A program made the position numbers and the translations under genes. From Izhakiella australiensis (lineage in GTDB: Bacteria > Pseudomonadota > Gammaproteobacteria > Enterobacterales > Enterobacteriaceae), in contig NZ_MRUL01000011.1 of NCBI RefSeq assembly GCF_002006995.1, positions 62,001 to 126,000 of the forward strand: 64,000 nucleotides of DNA. Reading direction: 5' to 3'. The notes under the pieces are model-generated. The model did no database searches and was not told the origin of the DNA. It was given only the letters and a program-made list of their open reading frames with translations. Of the stretch, positions 11,644 through 20,715 are shown piece after piece; within the stretch, counting starts at the first letter, position 1, and each line of letters begins with the position of its first letter.

Positions 11644-12480
11644 ATGCTATTTGCCAGCAGTAAACGCGTGCTGCCAGGGTTTGGCATCAGTCTCGGCAGC
11701 AGTCTGTTTTTTACCTGCCTGATTCTGCTGCTGCCGCTCAGCGCGCTGCTGATGCAGCTGTCGCAGATGACGCTGGCGCAATACTGGCAGGTAATCACCA
11801 ACCCGCAGATCGTTGCCGCCTATAAGGTCACGTTGCTCGCTGCCGGCGTGGCCTCAATTTTTAACGCTTTCTTCGGCATGCTGATGGCGTGGATCCTGAC
11901 GCGTTACCGCTTTCCCGGGCGCAGCCTGTTGGATGGCCTGATGGATCTGCCGTTTGCCTTACCGACGGCGGTAGCCGGTCTGACGCTGGCCGGCCTGTTT
12001 TCCACCAATGGCTGGCTGGGCAGCGGATTATACGCATGGTTCGGTCTGAAAGTTTCCTACACCTGGCTTGGCATCGCGGTCGCAATGGCGTTTACCAGCG
12101 TCCCCTTCGTGGTGCGTACCGTGCAGCCGGTGCTTGAGGAGCTCGGGCCGGAGTATGAAGAGGCGGCAGAAACGCTTGGCGCCACGCCCTGGCAGAGTTT
12201 TCGGCGCGTGGTGCTGCCTGAAGTCGCCCCGGCGCTGCTGGCAGGAACGGCGCTCTCTTTTACCCGCAGCCTGGGTGAGTTTGGCGCGGTGATTTTTATC
12301 GCCGGCAATATTGCCTGGAAGACTGAGGTGACCTCGCTGATGATTTTTGTCCGTTTGCAGGAGTTCGACTACCCGGCGGCCAGCGCTATTGCATCGGTTA
12401 TTCTGGCCGCATCGCTGCTGCTGCTGTTTGCTATTAACACCTTACAAAGCCGCTTCGGCCGCCGCATTGGAGGCCACTGA
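11644..12480 (+). CDS. cysU: Sulfate/thiosulfate ABC transporter permease CysU (CysT)
   Basis: One of two inner-membrane permeases of the sulfate/thiosulfate importer. The 278-residue protein has about six membrane helices and the permease EAA loop, here EEAAETLGATPWQSFRRVVLP (around residues 175-195), which docks the CysA ATPase. It closely matches E. coli CysU. Its TGA overlaps the cysW ATG by one base (TGATG), indicating coupled translation. Confidence 0.96.
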   Translation: MLFASSKRVLPGFGISLGSSLFFTCLILLLPLSALLMQLSQMTLAQYWQVITNPQIVAAYKVTLLAAGVASIFNAFFGMLMAWILTRYRFPGRSLLDGLMDLPFALPTAVAGLTLAGLFSTNGWLGSGLYAWFGLKVSYTWLGIAVAMAFTSVPFVVRTVQPVLEELGPEYEEAAETLGATPWQSFRRVVLPEVAPALLAGTALSFTRSLGEFGAVIFIAGNIAWKTEVTSLMIFVRLQEFDYPAASAIASVILAASLLLLFAINTLQSRFGRRIGGH

Positions 12481-13349
12481 TGGCAGATAGCTCACGGATT
12501 ATGGCGCACGATCGGATTAACTGGGGCAGGGTGGTATTGATCGCCCTCGGCATTGTGCTGTCGTTATTGCTGCTGGTGGTACCGCTGGTCTCTATTTTCG
12601 TGCAGGCGCTGGCTAACGGACTGGGCGCGGCGTTAGCAAACCTCGGCGATCCTGATATGCTGCATGCCATCTGGCTGACGGTGCTGGTGGCGCTGATTAC
12701 CGTTCCGGTTAATCTGGTGTTTGGCACGCTGCTGGCGTGGTTGGTGACGCGCTTTAGCTTTCCCGGACGCCAGCTGTTGCTGACGCTGTTTGATATTCCG
12801 TTTGCCGTATCGCCGGTGGTTGCCGGGCTAATCTATCTGCTGTTCTGGGGCGTTAATGGCCCGATAGGCGGCTGGCTCGATGCGCACAATCTGCAACTGA
12901 TGTTTTCCTGGCCGGGCATCGTGATGGCGACGGTATTCGTTACCTGTCCCTTTGTCGTGCGCGAGCTGGTGCCGGTAATGTTAAGTCAGGGAAGTCACGA
13001 GGATGAGGCTGCGGTGCTGCTTGGCGCCTCAGGCTGGCAGATGTTTCGCCGCGTAACGCTGCCCAATATTCGCTGGGCATTGTTGTATGGCGTGGTGCTG
13101 ACCAACGCGCGTGCGATTGGCGAGTTTGGCGCGGTATCGGTGGTTTCGGGGTCGGTACGCGGCGAAACCTATACGCTGCCATTACAGGTTGAATTACTGC
13201 ATCAGGATTACAACACCGTGGGCGCGTTTACCGCTGCGGCCTTGCTGACCCTGATGGCGATCCTGACACTGTTTCTGAAAAGCGCACTGCAGTGGCGGCT
13301 GGAAAGCCAGCGCCAGCGCTTGCAGCAGGAGGTTAATAATGAGTATTGA
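12480..13349 (+). CDS. cysW: Sulfate/thiosulfate ABC transporter permease CysW
   Basis: The partner permease to CysU, 289 residues with about six membrane helices and its own EAA loop, [19 protein letters not shown]. The sequence from the HAIWLTV segment to [16 protein letters not shown] is almost the same as E. coli CysW, while the first 15 residues differ. It overlaps cysA by 11 bases, so cysU, cysW and cysA form one translationally linked unit. Confidence 0.96.
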   Translation: MADSSRIMAHDRINWGRVVLIALGIVLSLLLLVVPLVSIFVQALANGLGAALANLGDPDMLHAIWLTVLVALITVPVNLVFGTLLAWLVTRFSFPGRQLLLTLFDIPFAVSPVVAGLIYLLFWGVNGPIGGWLDAHNLQLMFSWPGIVMATVFVTCPFVVRELVPVMLSQGSHEDEAAVLLGASGWQMFRRVTLPNIRWALLYGVVLTNARAIGEFGAVSVVSGSVRGETYTLPLQVELLHQDYNTVGAFTAAALLTLMAILTLFLKSALQWRLESQRQRLQQEVNNEY

Positions 13350-14427
13350 AATCAATCATATCAGTAAAGCTTTTGGTTCAACGAAAGTGCTGCATGATAT
13401 TTCTCTGGATATTCCCTCCGGGGAAATGGTAGCGCTGCTCGGGCCATCTGGCTCCGGCAAAACTACCCTGCTGCGCATTATTGCCGGTCTGGAAAGTCAA
13501 ACGCAGGGCGCGCTGAGCTTTCACGGCAAAGATGTAACCCGGCTGCACGCCCGCGATCGTCAGGTCGGCTTCGTCTTCCAGCACTATGCACTGTTCCGCC
13601 ATATGACGGTGTTCGATAATATTGCTTTTGGTCTGACGGTGCTGCCGCGACGTCAGCGTCCGGGGGCAGCGGCCACCCGGCAAAAGGTGATGCAGCTGCT
13701 GGAGATGGTGCAGCTGGCGCATCTGGCAAACCGCTATCCTGCCCAGCTTTCCGGCGGGCAGAAGCAGCGGGTGGCGCTGGCGCGTGCGCTGGCGGTTGAA
13801 CCGCAGATTCTGCTGCTTGACGAACCTTTTGGCGCGCTGGATGCGCAGGTGCGTAAAGAGCTGCGCCGCTGGCTGCGCCAGCTCCATGAGGAGCTGAAGT
13901 TTACCAGCGTGTTCGTGACTCACGACCAGGAAGAGGCGATGGAAGTAGCGGACAGCGTCGTGGTGATGAGCCAGGGGCACATTGAACAGATAGGATCGCC
14001 GCAGGACGTATGGCGCGAGCCAGCCACCCGCTTTGTGCTGGAATTTCTTGGCGAGGTTAATCGTTTCGACGGTCAGGTGCAGGGCTCGCAATTCTCCGTC
14101 GGCGGCCAGCGCTGGCCGCTGGGTTACACGCCCGCCTGGCAGGAGCAGGTTGATCTCTTCCTGCGCCCGTGGGAAGTGGACGTAAGCCGACAGCAAGCGC
14201 CGGATACGCCGCTGGCCGCGCGGGTGATCGAAGCCAGTCCGAAAGGGCACTTCTGGCAGCTGCAGCTGCAGCCTCAGGGGTGGGACGCCGAGCCTTTTAG
14301 CGTGGTGTTTGACGGTTCGCAAACTGCGCCTTTGCGCGGTGAGACGCTGTACGTTGGTCTGAAGCAGGCGCGGGTTTATCATGGTGAAACGCCGCTACGT
14401 CAGGTTGCCTTTGCGCAAAGCGCCTGA
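13339..14427 (+). CDS. cysA: Sulfate/thiosulfate ABC transporter ATP-binding protein
   Basis: The cytosolic ATPase of the importer. The 362-residue protein shows Walker [10 protein letters not shown] (about residues 34-42), the Q-loop in VFQHYALF, the ABC signature LSGGQKQR, Walker [13 protein letters not shown] and the H-loop VTHDQEEA. The C-terminal third is the regulatory TOBE-like domain of CysA proteins. A terminator-like hairpin follows within 25 bases of the stop. Confidence 0.97.
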   Translation: MSIEINHISKAFGSTKVLHDISLDIPSGEMVALLGPSGSGKTTLLRIIAGLESQTQGALSFHGKDVTRLHARDRQVGFVFQHYALFRHMTVFDNIAFGLTVLPRRQRPGAAATRQKVMQLLEMVQLAHLANRYPAQLSGGQKQRVALARALAVEPQILLLDEPFGALDAQVRKELRRWLRQLHEELKFTSVFVTHDQEEAMEVADSVVVMSQGHIEQIGSPQDVWREPATRFVLEFLGEVNRFDGQVQGSQFSVGGQRWPLGYTPAWQEQVDLFLRPWEVDVSRQQAPDTPLAARVIEASPKGHFWQLQLQPQGWDAEPFSVVFDGSQTAPLRGETLYVGLKQARVYHGETPLRQVAFAQSA

Positions 14428-14449
14428 TATTTTCTTTTTATCTCAGAGG

Positions 14450-14476
14450 AGGTCAGGTTTTGCCTGGCCTTTTTTT
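14450..14476 (+). terminator. Intrinsic terminator between cysA and cysM
   Basis: An 8-bp stem (AGGTCAGG / CCTGGCCT, one G-T pair) with a 5-base loop is followed directly by TTTTTT. It lies inside what is one operon in E. coli, so it may reduce cysM relative to the transporter genes. Confidence 0.8.
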
Positions 14477-14507
14477 ATCCGTCCACTTTGCTTGTCAGGA
14501 ACCTATC

Positions 14508-15389
14508 GTGACGACGCTTGAAAAAACTATCGGCAGCACGCCTCTGGTCCAGCTACAGCGCCTGACGCCGGATAATGGCAGTGAAATCTGGGTAAAACTT
14601 GAAGGTAATAATCCTGCCGGTTCGGTAAAGGACCGTGCCGCGCTGTCTATGATCCTGCAAGCCGAAGCCCGCCATGAGATTAAACCCGGCGATACGCTAA
14701 TTGAGGCAACCAGCGGTAACACCGGTATCGCGCTGGCGATGATTGCGGCAATGAAGGGCTACAAGCTGCGGCTGCTGATGCCCGATAATATGAGCGAAGA
14801 ACGACGTGCGGCCATGGCGGCCTACGGCGCCGAGCTGATTCTGGTGTCCCGCGAGACTGGCATGGAAGGCGCGCGCGACCAGGCGCAGGAGATGGCGGCG
14901 CGTGGTGAAGGGAAAGTGCTCGATCAGTTTAATAATCCCGATAATCCGCTGGGGCACTATCTGACCACCGGTCCTGAAATCTGGCAGCAAACCAGCGGCG
15001 TACTGACGCATTTTGTCTCCAGCATGGGTACCACCGGCACCATTACCGGCGTTGGCCGCTATCTGAAAGAACAAAGCGATAGCGTGCAAATAGTCGGCCT
15101 GCAGCCCTCTGAGGGCAGTAATATTCCCGGTATTCGCCGCTGGCCGCAGGCCTATCTGCCCGGTATTTTCCGCCCTGAGCTGGTTGATGAAATTCTTGAT
15201 ATCGGTCAGGGCGAAGCCGAAGACATCATGCGTCAGCTTGCCAGCCGCGAGGGGATCTTCTGCGGGGTCAGTTCCGGCGGGGCGGTTGCCGGTGCGTTGC
15301 GTATTGCCCATGCGCTGCCGGGAAGTAAAATCGTTGCTATTATTTGCGATCGGGGCGATCGCTACCTGTCCACCGGCGTATTCAGCTAA
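14508..15389 (+). CDS. cysM: Cysteine synthase B
   Basis: A PLP enzyme that makes cysteine from O-acetylserine and sulfide, or S-sulfocysteine from thiosulfate, so it suits the thiosulfate uptake genes upstream. The 293-residue protein has the PLP lysine, Lys41, in NNPAGSVKDRAA, and the phosphate-binding loop [10 protein letters not shown]. The start is GTG, preceded by CAGGA: it aligns with the E. coli N-terminus (STLEQTIGNTPLV there, TTLEKTIGSTPLV here), and a longer in-frame TTG start would run through the upstream terminator. The C-terminus ends at STGVFS, about ten residues before that of E. coli CysM. Confidence 0.94.
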   Translation: MTTLEKTIGSTPLVQLQRLTPDNGSEIWVKLEGNNPAGSVKDRAALSMILQAEARHEIKPGDTLIEATSGNTGIALAMIAAMKGYKLRLLMPDNMSEERRAAMAAYGAELILVSRETGMEGARDQAQEMAARGEGKVLDQFNNPDNPLGHYLTTGPEIWQQTSGVLTHFVSSMGTTGTITGVGRYLKEQSDSVQIVGLQPSEGSNIPGIRRWPQAYLPGIFRPELVDEILDIGQGEAEDIMRQLASREGIFCGVSSGGAVAGALRIAHALPGSKIVAIICDRGDRYLSTGVFS

Positions 15390-15489
15390 GGCCCGTCTTG
15401 CTGCGGCGAACTGTAAGAATAGCGTAAAACCGGCTGATAATCGGGCAGCATCGGGTGACAATAGGCAGATCAGTTGCTGGAGAACGCCG

Positions 15490-16173
15490 ATGAAGATTTT
15501 GCTGGTTGATGATGATGTTGAGCTCGGCACCATGCTGAGCCAGTATCTGATTGCTGAAGGATTTGATGCGTCGCTGGTGCTGAGCGGCAAAGCGGGCGTA
15601 GAGGGCGCGCTGTCGGCTAACTACAGCGCGGTTATTCTCGACATCATGCTGCCGGACATGAGCGGTATCGATGTGTTGCGGCAGATCCGTCAGCAAAACC
15701 GCCGCCTGCCGGTGATTATGCTGACGGCAAAAGGGGATAATATCGACCGGGTCATCGGCCTTGAGATGGGCGCGGATGACTATGTGCCCAAGCCCTGCTA
15801 TCCACGCGAACTGGTAGCACGCCTGCGCGCCGTGCTGCGCCGCGTTGACGACGTACCGGACATTCAGGACAAAAAAGGCATTGTTCAGTGGCAGGCGTTG
15901 ACGCTCAATCCCGCCACGCGCACCAGCGAATGGCAGGGCAAGCCGTTCGATCTCACCGCTTCGGAATTTAACCTGCTTGATATACTGATACGCTCGCCGG
16001 AGCGCGTGGTGTCCAAAGATGAACTTTCCGAAAAGGGTCTGGGTCGTCAGCGGGAAGCCTACGATCGCAGCGTTGATGTGCATATCAGCAATATCCGCCA
16101 GAAGCTGTCTGCGCTGACGCAGGCCAGCGTCAATATTGAAACCGTGCGCAGCATCGGCTATCGCATCCGATGA
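15490..16173 (+). CDS. OmpR/CpxR-type response regulator
   Basis: A 227-residue two-component response regulator. The receiver domain (1-120) has the acidic cluster Asp7-Asp9, phospho-acceptor Asp51 in ILDIMLPDMSG, Thr79 in LTAK and Lys101 in VPKPC. Residues about 130-225 form an OmpR-type winged helix. It resembles CpxR in layout but is clearly a different protein. The frame is open far upstream into cysM, but the ATG used follows a GGAG site at the usual family N-terminus. It overlaps the sensor gene by 4 bases. The genomic place, between cysM and crr where E. coli has pdxK, suggests a lineage-specific insertion. The regulon is unknown. Confidence 0.88.
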   Translation: MKILLVDDDVELGTMLSQYLIAEGFDASLVLSGKAGVEGALSANYSAVILDIMLPDMSGIDVLRQIRQQNRRLPVIMLTAKGDNIDRVIGLEMGADDYVPKPCYPRELVARLRAVLRRVDDVPDIQDKKGIVQWQALTLNPATRTSEWQGKPFDLTASEFNLLDILIRSPERVVSKDELSEKGLGRQREAYDRSVDVHISNIRQKLSALTQASVNIETVRSIGYRIR

Positions 16174-17528
16174 AAGCGCGCTTTCGCGGTCGCCTGTTCT
16201 GGAAAATACTGTTTGGCTTCTGGCTTACTTTTATTCTGGTGAGCCAGCTTTTGTGGTTGGGATTTCAGTTTTACGGTCACCACCGTGAACCGCCGGAATA
16301 TAAGGCGGCCCGACGCATCGTCGATATACAGATGGCCTCGGCGGTCGCCGTTTTGCAGCGCGGTGGGCTGAGCGCGCTGAACGATATGATGGCTGGCTGG
16401 CAGCCTGATGACCGTCGGTTTTTTTCTGTCATTCAGGTAAAAGATCTGCCGAAAAGCGCGCCGCAGCCACCGATGGATAATATCAACGACAATGGGCCGT
16501 TCCCCGATGAGGTGATTGAATGGGTCACCGTTGCCGATGGCAAACATTACCGCCTGCGCTATGACGTTAAAGGTTTACGTCGCGATAATGACATTAGCGG
16601 TGGGCCGCATCCTCACATTCTCAATATTCCCATGCCGATGTTTTATCTCGCAGGGGTAGGGGGGCTGCTGTTTAGCCTGATTCTGGCATGGAATCTGACC
16701 CGGCCGATGCGCCAGCTCAGCGAAGGGTTCTCCCGCGTTTCCGCCGGCGACCTTGCGGTGCGTCTGTTTCCGCGCATGCGCGGTCGCCACGATGAGCTGT
16801 CGGTGGTGGCAAAGGACTTTGATGCCATGGTTGAACGGCTGTCGGTGTTAATTAATGCCCGGGAAGCCCTGCTCCATGATATCTCCCATGAGCTTCGCTC
16901 GCCGCTGGCGCGGTTACAGCTGGCGACCGGCCTTGCCCGCCAGCTGCCGGATAACGTTGCCGGTTCGCTGGACAGGATTGACGAAGAGGCGCGGCGGCTC
17001 GATAAAATGATCGGTGAAATACTCACGCTCTCCCGCGCCGGCTATGACAGCCTGCCGGACGAGCGCTACTTCGATTTGCTGGGGCTGGTTGAGGCCGTCA
17101 CCGACGATGTGCGCTACGAAGCTCAGGTTCCCGGCGTTGAGATCGTACTGAATGCTAATAGCCAGGACGACTATACGGTACGAGGCAATGCAGAGCTGAT
17201 TCGCCGCGCGGTAGAAAACGTGCTACGGAACGCGTTACGATTTTCGCAGCAGGGAGAGCAGGTTCATATCGATCTGCGTAATGAGGACGACTGGCTGGTC
17301 ATTGCGGTACGGGACAGCGGGCCTGGCGTTGTCTCCGATAAGCTTTCCAGCATTTTCGATCCCTTTGTCAGGGTTAATTCGCCGCTGATGGGTAAGGGAT
17401 ACGGTCTTGGTCTTTCAATCGTGCGTAAAGTGGTGCTGGCCCATCACGGTGAAGTTCAGGCGATTAACCACAAGCTGGGCGGGCTGGTATTGACCATCCG
17501 CCTGCCGCACTGGGCTGCTGATGAATAA
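16170..17528 (+). CDS. CpxA-like sensor histidine kinase
   Basis: A 452-residue membrane sensor. A first membrane helix lies at about residues 12-33, a periplasmic domain of about 120 residues follows, and a second helix lies at about 154-175, then a HAMP linker. Phospho-acceptor His240 is in SHELRSPLARLQ; the ATPase domain has the N box (ENVLRNALRFS, from 349), G1 (DSGPGVV) and G2 (GKGYGLGLS). The cytosolic half resembles CpxA (HELRTPLTRLQL there); the periplasmic part is shorter on recognisable features and includes a proline-rich stretch near residue 95-112. It forms a pair with the upstream regulator. The signal sensed is unknown. Confidence 0.88.
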   Translation: MKARFRGRLFWKILFGFWLTFILVSQLLWLGFQFYGHHREPPEYKAARRIVDIQMASAVAVLQRGGLSALNDMMAGWQPDDRRFFSVIQVKDLPKSAPQPPMDNINDNGPFPDEVIEWVTVADGKHYRLRYDVKGLRRDNDISGGPHPHILNIPMPMFYLAGVGGLLFSLILAWNLTRPMRQLSEGFSRVSAGDLAVRLFPRMRGRHDELSVVAKDFDAMVERLSVLINAREALLHDISHELRSPLARLQLATGLARQLPDNVAGSLDRIDEEARRLDKMIGEILTLSRAGYDSLPDERYFDLLGLVEAVTDDVRYEAQVPGVEIVLNANSQDDYTVRGNAELIRRAVENVLRNALRFSQQGEQVHIDLRNEDDWLVIAVRDSGPGVVSDKLSSIFDPFVRVNSPLMGKGYGLGLSIVRKVVLAHHGEVQAINHKLGGLVLTIRLPHWAADE

Positions 17529-17530
17529 CA

Positions 17531-17557
17531 AAAAAAAACGGCACCATTTCGGTGCCG
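17531..17557 (-). terminator. Intrinsic terminator of ptsHI-crr
   Basis: A 7-bp stem (CGGCACC / GGTGCCG) with a 5-base loop. Read on the minus strand, it is followed by a run of eight T. It lies 22 bases past the crr stop. Confidence 0.85.
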
Positions 17558-17578
17558 TCGTCGTTTCTGGCTGACTGC

Positions 17579-18082
17579 TTACTTCTTAATTCGAATGACC
17601 GGGGTTTCACCAAGGGTGACGGAGCCAGAGAGTTTTACCAGCTCTTTGATTTCATCCATATTGGAAATAACCACCGGCGTCAGCGTTGATTTGGCCTTCT
17701 CTTCGAGCAGCGGCAAATCAAATTCGATGACCACATCGCCTTTGCTTACCTTCTGGCCTTCTTCCGCTATACGCTTAAAGCCTTCGCCTTTAAGTTCGAC
17801 GGTATCAACGCCGAAGTGGACGAACAGCTCAATGCCGTTATCCGATTCAATCGAGAAAGCATGGTTAGTTTCAAAAATTTTGCCGATCGTACCGTCCACT
17901 GGCGCAACCATTTTGTTACCGGAAGGTTTGATCGCAATACCGTCTCCGACGATTTTTTCGGCAAACACTACGTCCGGAACGTCTTCGATGTTTACTATTT
18001 CGCCTGATAACGGTGCGACGATCTCAATGGTTCCTGATGTGCTATCCGATTTATCGCCAAAAAGTTTAGAAAACAAACCCAT
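17579..18082 (-). CDS. crr: PTS glucose-specific enzyme IIA (EIIA-Glc)
   Basis: The cytosolic phosphocarrier that passes phosphate from HPr to the glucose permease and controls adenylate cyclase and inducer exclusion. The 167-residue protein matches E. coli Crr (169 residues), with active-site His89 in FVHFGVDT and supporting His74 in ETNHAFS. The N-terminal linker is shorter by two residues and differs. It is the last gene of the pts operon, 43 bases after ptsI. Confidence 0.97.
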   Translation of the reverse strand: MGLFSKLFGDKSDSTSGTIEIVAPLSGEIVNIEDVPDVVFAEKIVGDGIAIKPSGNKMVAPVDGTIGKIFETNHAFSIESDNGIELFVHFGVDTVELKGEGFKRIAEEGQKVSKGDVVIEFDLPLLEEKAKSTLTPVVISNMDEIKELVKLSGSVTLGETPVIRIKK

Positions 18083-18125
18083 GATCTTCTCCTAAGCTGT
18101 AATTTTGGGTCAGCGTCTCGCGGTA

Positions 18126-19853
18126 TCAGCAGAGAGTTTTTTCTTCAATGAATTTGTTGACCAGATTCATTAATTCGTCGGCGGTAGGTTGAGTCAGCGC
18201 CTGCTCTGCTAATGCCTTCGCATCTTTGAAAGTCGTATTACGAATAATTTTCTTGATGCGCGGGATAGAAATGGAACTCATGCTGAACTCGTCCAGACCC
18301 ATACCCAGTAGTAACAGTGTAGCACGTTCGTCTCCTGCCAGCTCGCCACACATGCCAGTCCACTTGCCTTCAGCATGAGACGCATCAATAACCTGCTTGA
18401 TAAGCGTCAGCACCGATGGTGACATCGGGTTGTAGAGATGGGAGATAAGATCGTTGCCACGATCGACCGCCAAAGTGTACTGCGTCAGGTCGTTGGTGCC
18501 AATACTAAAGAAATCGACTTCTTTCGCCAGGTGATGGGCAATCACCGCCGAGGCGGGCGTCTCAACCATGATGCCGACTTCGATGCTTTCATCAAAGGCT
18601 TTGCTTTCGCTACGCAGCTGCGCTTTAAGGGTTTCCAGCTCGTTTTTCAAAAAGCGCACTTCCTCAACGGAAATAACCATCGGAAACATAATGCGCAGTT
18701 TGCCAAAGGCTGAAGCGCGCAGGATAGCGCGCAGCTGAGCGTGCAGAATTTCTGTGCGGTCCATTGCAATGCGGATGGCGCGCCAGCCGAGGAAGGGGTT
18801 TTCTTCCTTAGGCAGATTCATATAAGGCAGGTCTTTATCGCCGCCGATATCCATGGTGCGTACGATAACTGCCTGTGAACCCATTGCTTCGGCCACGGCT
18901 TTGTACGCCTGAAACTGTTCTTCTTCGCTGGGCAGTGAATCGCGGTCCATAAACAGGAACTCGGTGCGATACAGACCGACGCCTTCAGCGCCGTTACGTT
19001 CGGCGCCAGCGATATCGCGAACCGTACCGATATTCGCCACCACTTCGACCTGGTGACCGTCCAGAGTGATTGCCGGCAGATCTTTTAGCTTAGCCAGCTC
19101 GTTTTTCTCTTCCTGGTACTGTTTCTGAATCGCTTTCAGTTCGTCAATTTTCTCGGCGGTTGGATTAACGTAGATTTGGTTGTTAACCCCGTCGAGGATC
19201 AGGAAATCACCATTGTTGACGCTGTTCGTAATATTGCCGGTGCCGACAATAGCCGGAAGCTCCAGCGAGCGCGCCATGATTGACGTGTGCGAAGTACGAC
19301 CGCCGAGATCGGTGATAAAACCCAGCACCTTTTTAAGATTCAGCTGGGCGGTTTCAGATGGCGTTAAATCTTTCGCCACCAGAATAGATTCGTGCTGGAT
19401 AGCGCTGAGGTCGACAATGTGCAGACCAAGAATGTTTTGCAGCAGGCGCTTGCCGATGTCACGCACATCGGTGGCACGCTCTTTCAGATATTCGTCGTCG
19501 AGCTCTTCAAGAGCCTTTGCCTGGCCTTCAATCACCGAAAAGGTGGCGGCGTCGGCGGAGGCCAGTTCGTCTTTAATCAACGAGATGATTTCTTGCTCCA
19601 GCTCCTCATCTTCCAGCAGCATGATGTGGCCTTCGAAGATCGCTTCTTTTTCTTCGCCGAAGGTTTCTCCTGCTTTAATTTTTATTGCTTCAAGCTGCGT
19701 CGAGGATTTGGCGCGGGCATCGAGAAAACGCTTAACTTCCGCGTCGGTATCATCGGCGGAAATTTTTTTGCGATTGATGACAATTTCATCTTCTTTCAGC
19801 AAAAGCGCTTTGCCAAAAGCCATACCCGGTGATGCTAAAATGCCTGAAATCAT
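18126..19853 (-). CDS. ptsI: PTS enzyme I
   Basis: Enzyme I takes phosphate from phosphoenolpyruvate and transfers it to HPr, the first step of all PTS sugar uptake. The 575-residue protein shows the phosphohistidine motif [13 protein letters not shown] and the PEP-binding signature [19 protein letters not shown]. The frame extends ten codons upstream, but the ATG used matches the E. coli start ([10 protein letters not shown]) and follows AAGGTAGGGTT. The spacer to ptsH is unusually long (224 bases). Confidence 0.97.
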   Translation of the reverse strand: MISGILASPGMAFGKALLLKEDEIVINRKKISADDTDAEVKRFLDARAKSSTQLEAIKIKAGETFGEEKEAIFEGHIMLLEDEELEQEIISLIKDELASADAATFSVIEGQAKALEELDDEYLKERATDVRDIGKRLLQNILGLHIVDLSAIQHESILVAKDLTPSETAQLNLKKVLGFITDLGGRTSHTSIMARSLELPAIVGTGNITNSVNNGDFLILDGVNNQIYVNPTAEKIDELKAIQKQYQEEKNELAKLKDLPAITLDGHQVEVVANIGTVRDIAGAERNGAEGVGLYRTEFLFMDRDSLPSEEEQFQAYKAVAEAMGSQAVIVRTMDIGGDKDLPYMNLPKEENPFLGWRAIRIAMDRTEILHAQLRAILRASAFGKLRIMFPMVISVEEVRFLKNELETLKAQLRSESKAFDESIEVGIMVETPASAVIAHHLAKEVDFFSIGTNDLTQYTLAVDRGNDLISHLYNPMSPSVLTLIKQVIDASHAEGKWTGMCGELAGDERATLLLLGMGLDEFSMSSISIPRIKKIIRNTTFKDAKALAEQALTQPTADELMNLVNKFIEEKTLC

Positions 19854-20077
19854 AACCCTACCTTTTATAATCTTGAGAATCACCCGATGAGGTTAAGCGA
19901 TGGATACATCGTTTAAACCACCTGGCATGGCGGTACGGCCAAAAAACTAACCGCCAGGTTGCTGTTCAAGTGATTTAGATACTTTACTAAAGCAACAACG
20001 CGGACAAGCTGTCCGCGATCAAATAACCAGGTGGTTAGCAGGCCAGGCCATGCGGCACGTTCTGAATAAGAGCTTGC
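19854..20077 (-). promoter_or_regulatory. Long structured ptsH-ptsI spacer
   Basis: The spacer holds a perfect 8-bp hairpin (CGCGGACA, loop AGC, TGTCCGCG; 19999-20017). On the minus strand it is followed by TTGTTGCTTT, like a weak intrinsic terminator. A perfect 10-bp inverted repeat, AACCACCTGG at 19916-19925 and CCAGGTGGTT at 20027-20036, encloses it. In E. coli this gap is only a few tens of bases; the last bases before ptsI (AAGGTAGGGTT) are the same. Structures are seen; an effect on the HPr to enzyme I ratio is inferred. Confidence 0.6.
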
Positions 20078-20335
20078 TTATTCCAACTCAGCCATCAATT
20101 TAACCAGGTGCTCAACCGCCTGCTGCTCATCTTCACCAGTGGCAGAAAGGGTGACTACCGTACCCTGAGTCAGGCCCAGCGTTTGTAGCTTGAACAGGCT
20201 TTTGGCGCTGGCGGATTTGCCGTTGGAGGTGACAGTGATTTCTGACTGGAACGCCTTAGCTTCTTTAACAAACTGGGCTGCCGGGCGGGTGTGTAAACCG
20301 TTAGGTGCAGTAATAGTCACTTCTTTCTGGAACAT
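20078..20335 (-). CDS. ptsH: PTS phosphocarrier protein HPr
   Basis: HPr carries phosphate from enzyme I to sugar-specific IIA proteins in the cytosol. The 85-residue protein is nearly the same as E. coli HPr, with active His15 in NGLHTRPAA and Ser46 in [12 protein letters not shown]. The start follows GGGGAAACACA. It is the first gene of ptsHI-crr, and the cysK terminator isolates it from the gene upstream. Confidence 0.98.
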   Translation of the reverse strand: MFQKEVTITAPNGLHTRPAAQFVKEAKAFQSEITVTSNGKSASAKSLFKLQTLGLTQGTVVTLSATGEDEQQAVEHLVKLMAELE

Positions 20336-20715
20336 TGTGTTTCCCCAATAAAATTGGTTTGGTGTTGAGGATCTAAAGTCTAGCCTGGTGGCGTTACTTT
20401 AGCCCGATCAAATCGCGTTGTCGGGATCGATAAACAAGACAAAAAACGCGAAGTTAAGAGTATGAAGCGTAGCGAACAGCGATGCTTGACTTCAATTGCT
20501 CCTATTATGCCCGAAAGCGAAAGCTGAATAATCTGGAAATTTTTTCAGCGATAAATTCGGACGTCGATATTAATTTTTCGCTTCGAAATAATTGGCTGCT
20601 TAAATACCAATCCACCAGCAGAAAAGCAATCTGGCTTATAGTAAAAACATGACGTAACCCACAAAAAAAGCATCCGGGTGGATGCTTTTTTGAACAAAAC
20701 AGGCCCGTTAAGCGA
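20336..20715. promoter_or_regulatory. ptsH upstream region
   Basis: This 380-base region holds the cysK terminator and must contain the ptsH promoters. A perfect 6-bp inverted repeat (GCTGAA ... TTCAGC, within 20521-20551) lies in an AT-rich stretch. I could not place CRP or Cra sites or the promoter hexamers reliably. No convincing gene is present. Confidence 0.4.
20664..20692 (-). terminator. Intrinsic terminator of cysK
   Basis: A hairpin, AAAAAAGCATCC / GGATGCTTTTTT around a 4-base loop, lies 24 bases past the cysK stop and has a T-run on the minus strand. Confidence 0.9.

Noticed and set aside
13378-14382. A 334-codon open frame antisense to cysA
   Set aside because: It mirrors cysA codon bias (His/Leu/Gln-rich product without domains). 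The ABC motifs are on the plus strand.
15184-15489. Longer N-terminus for the response regulator
   Set aside because: The frame is open back into cysM, but the added 102 residues have no family similarity and the receiver domain begins exactly at the chosen ATG.
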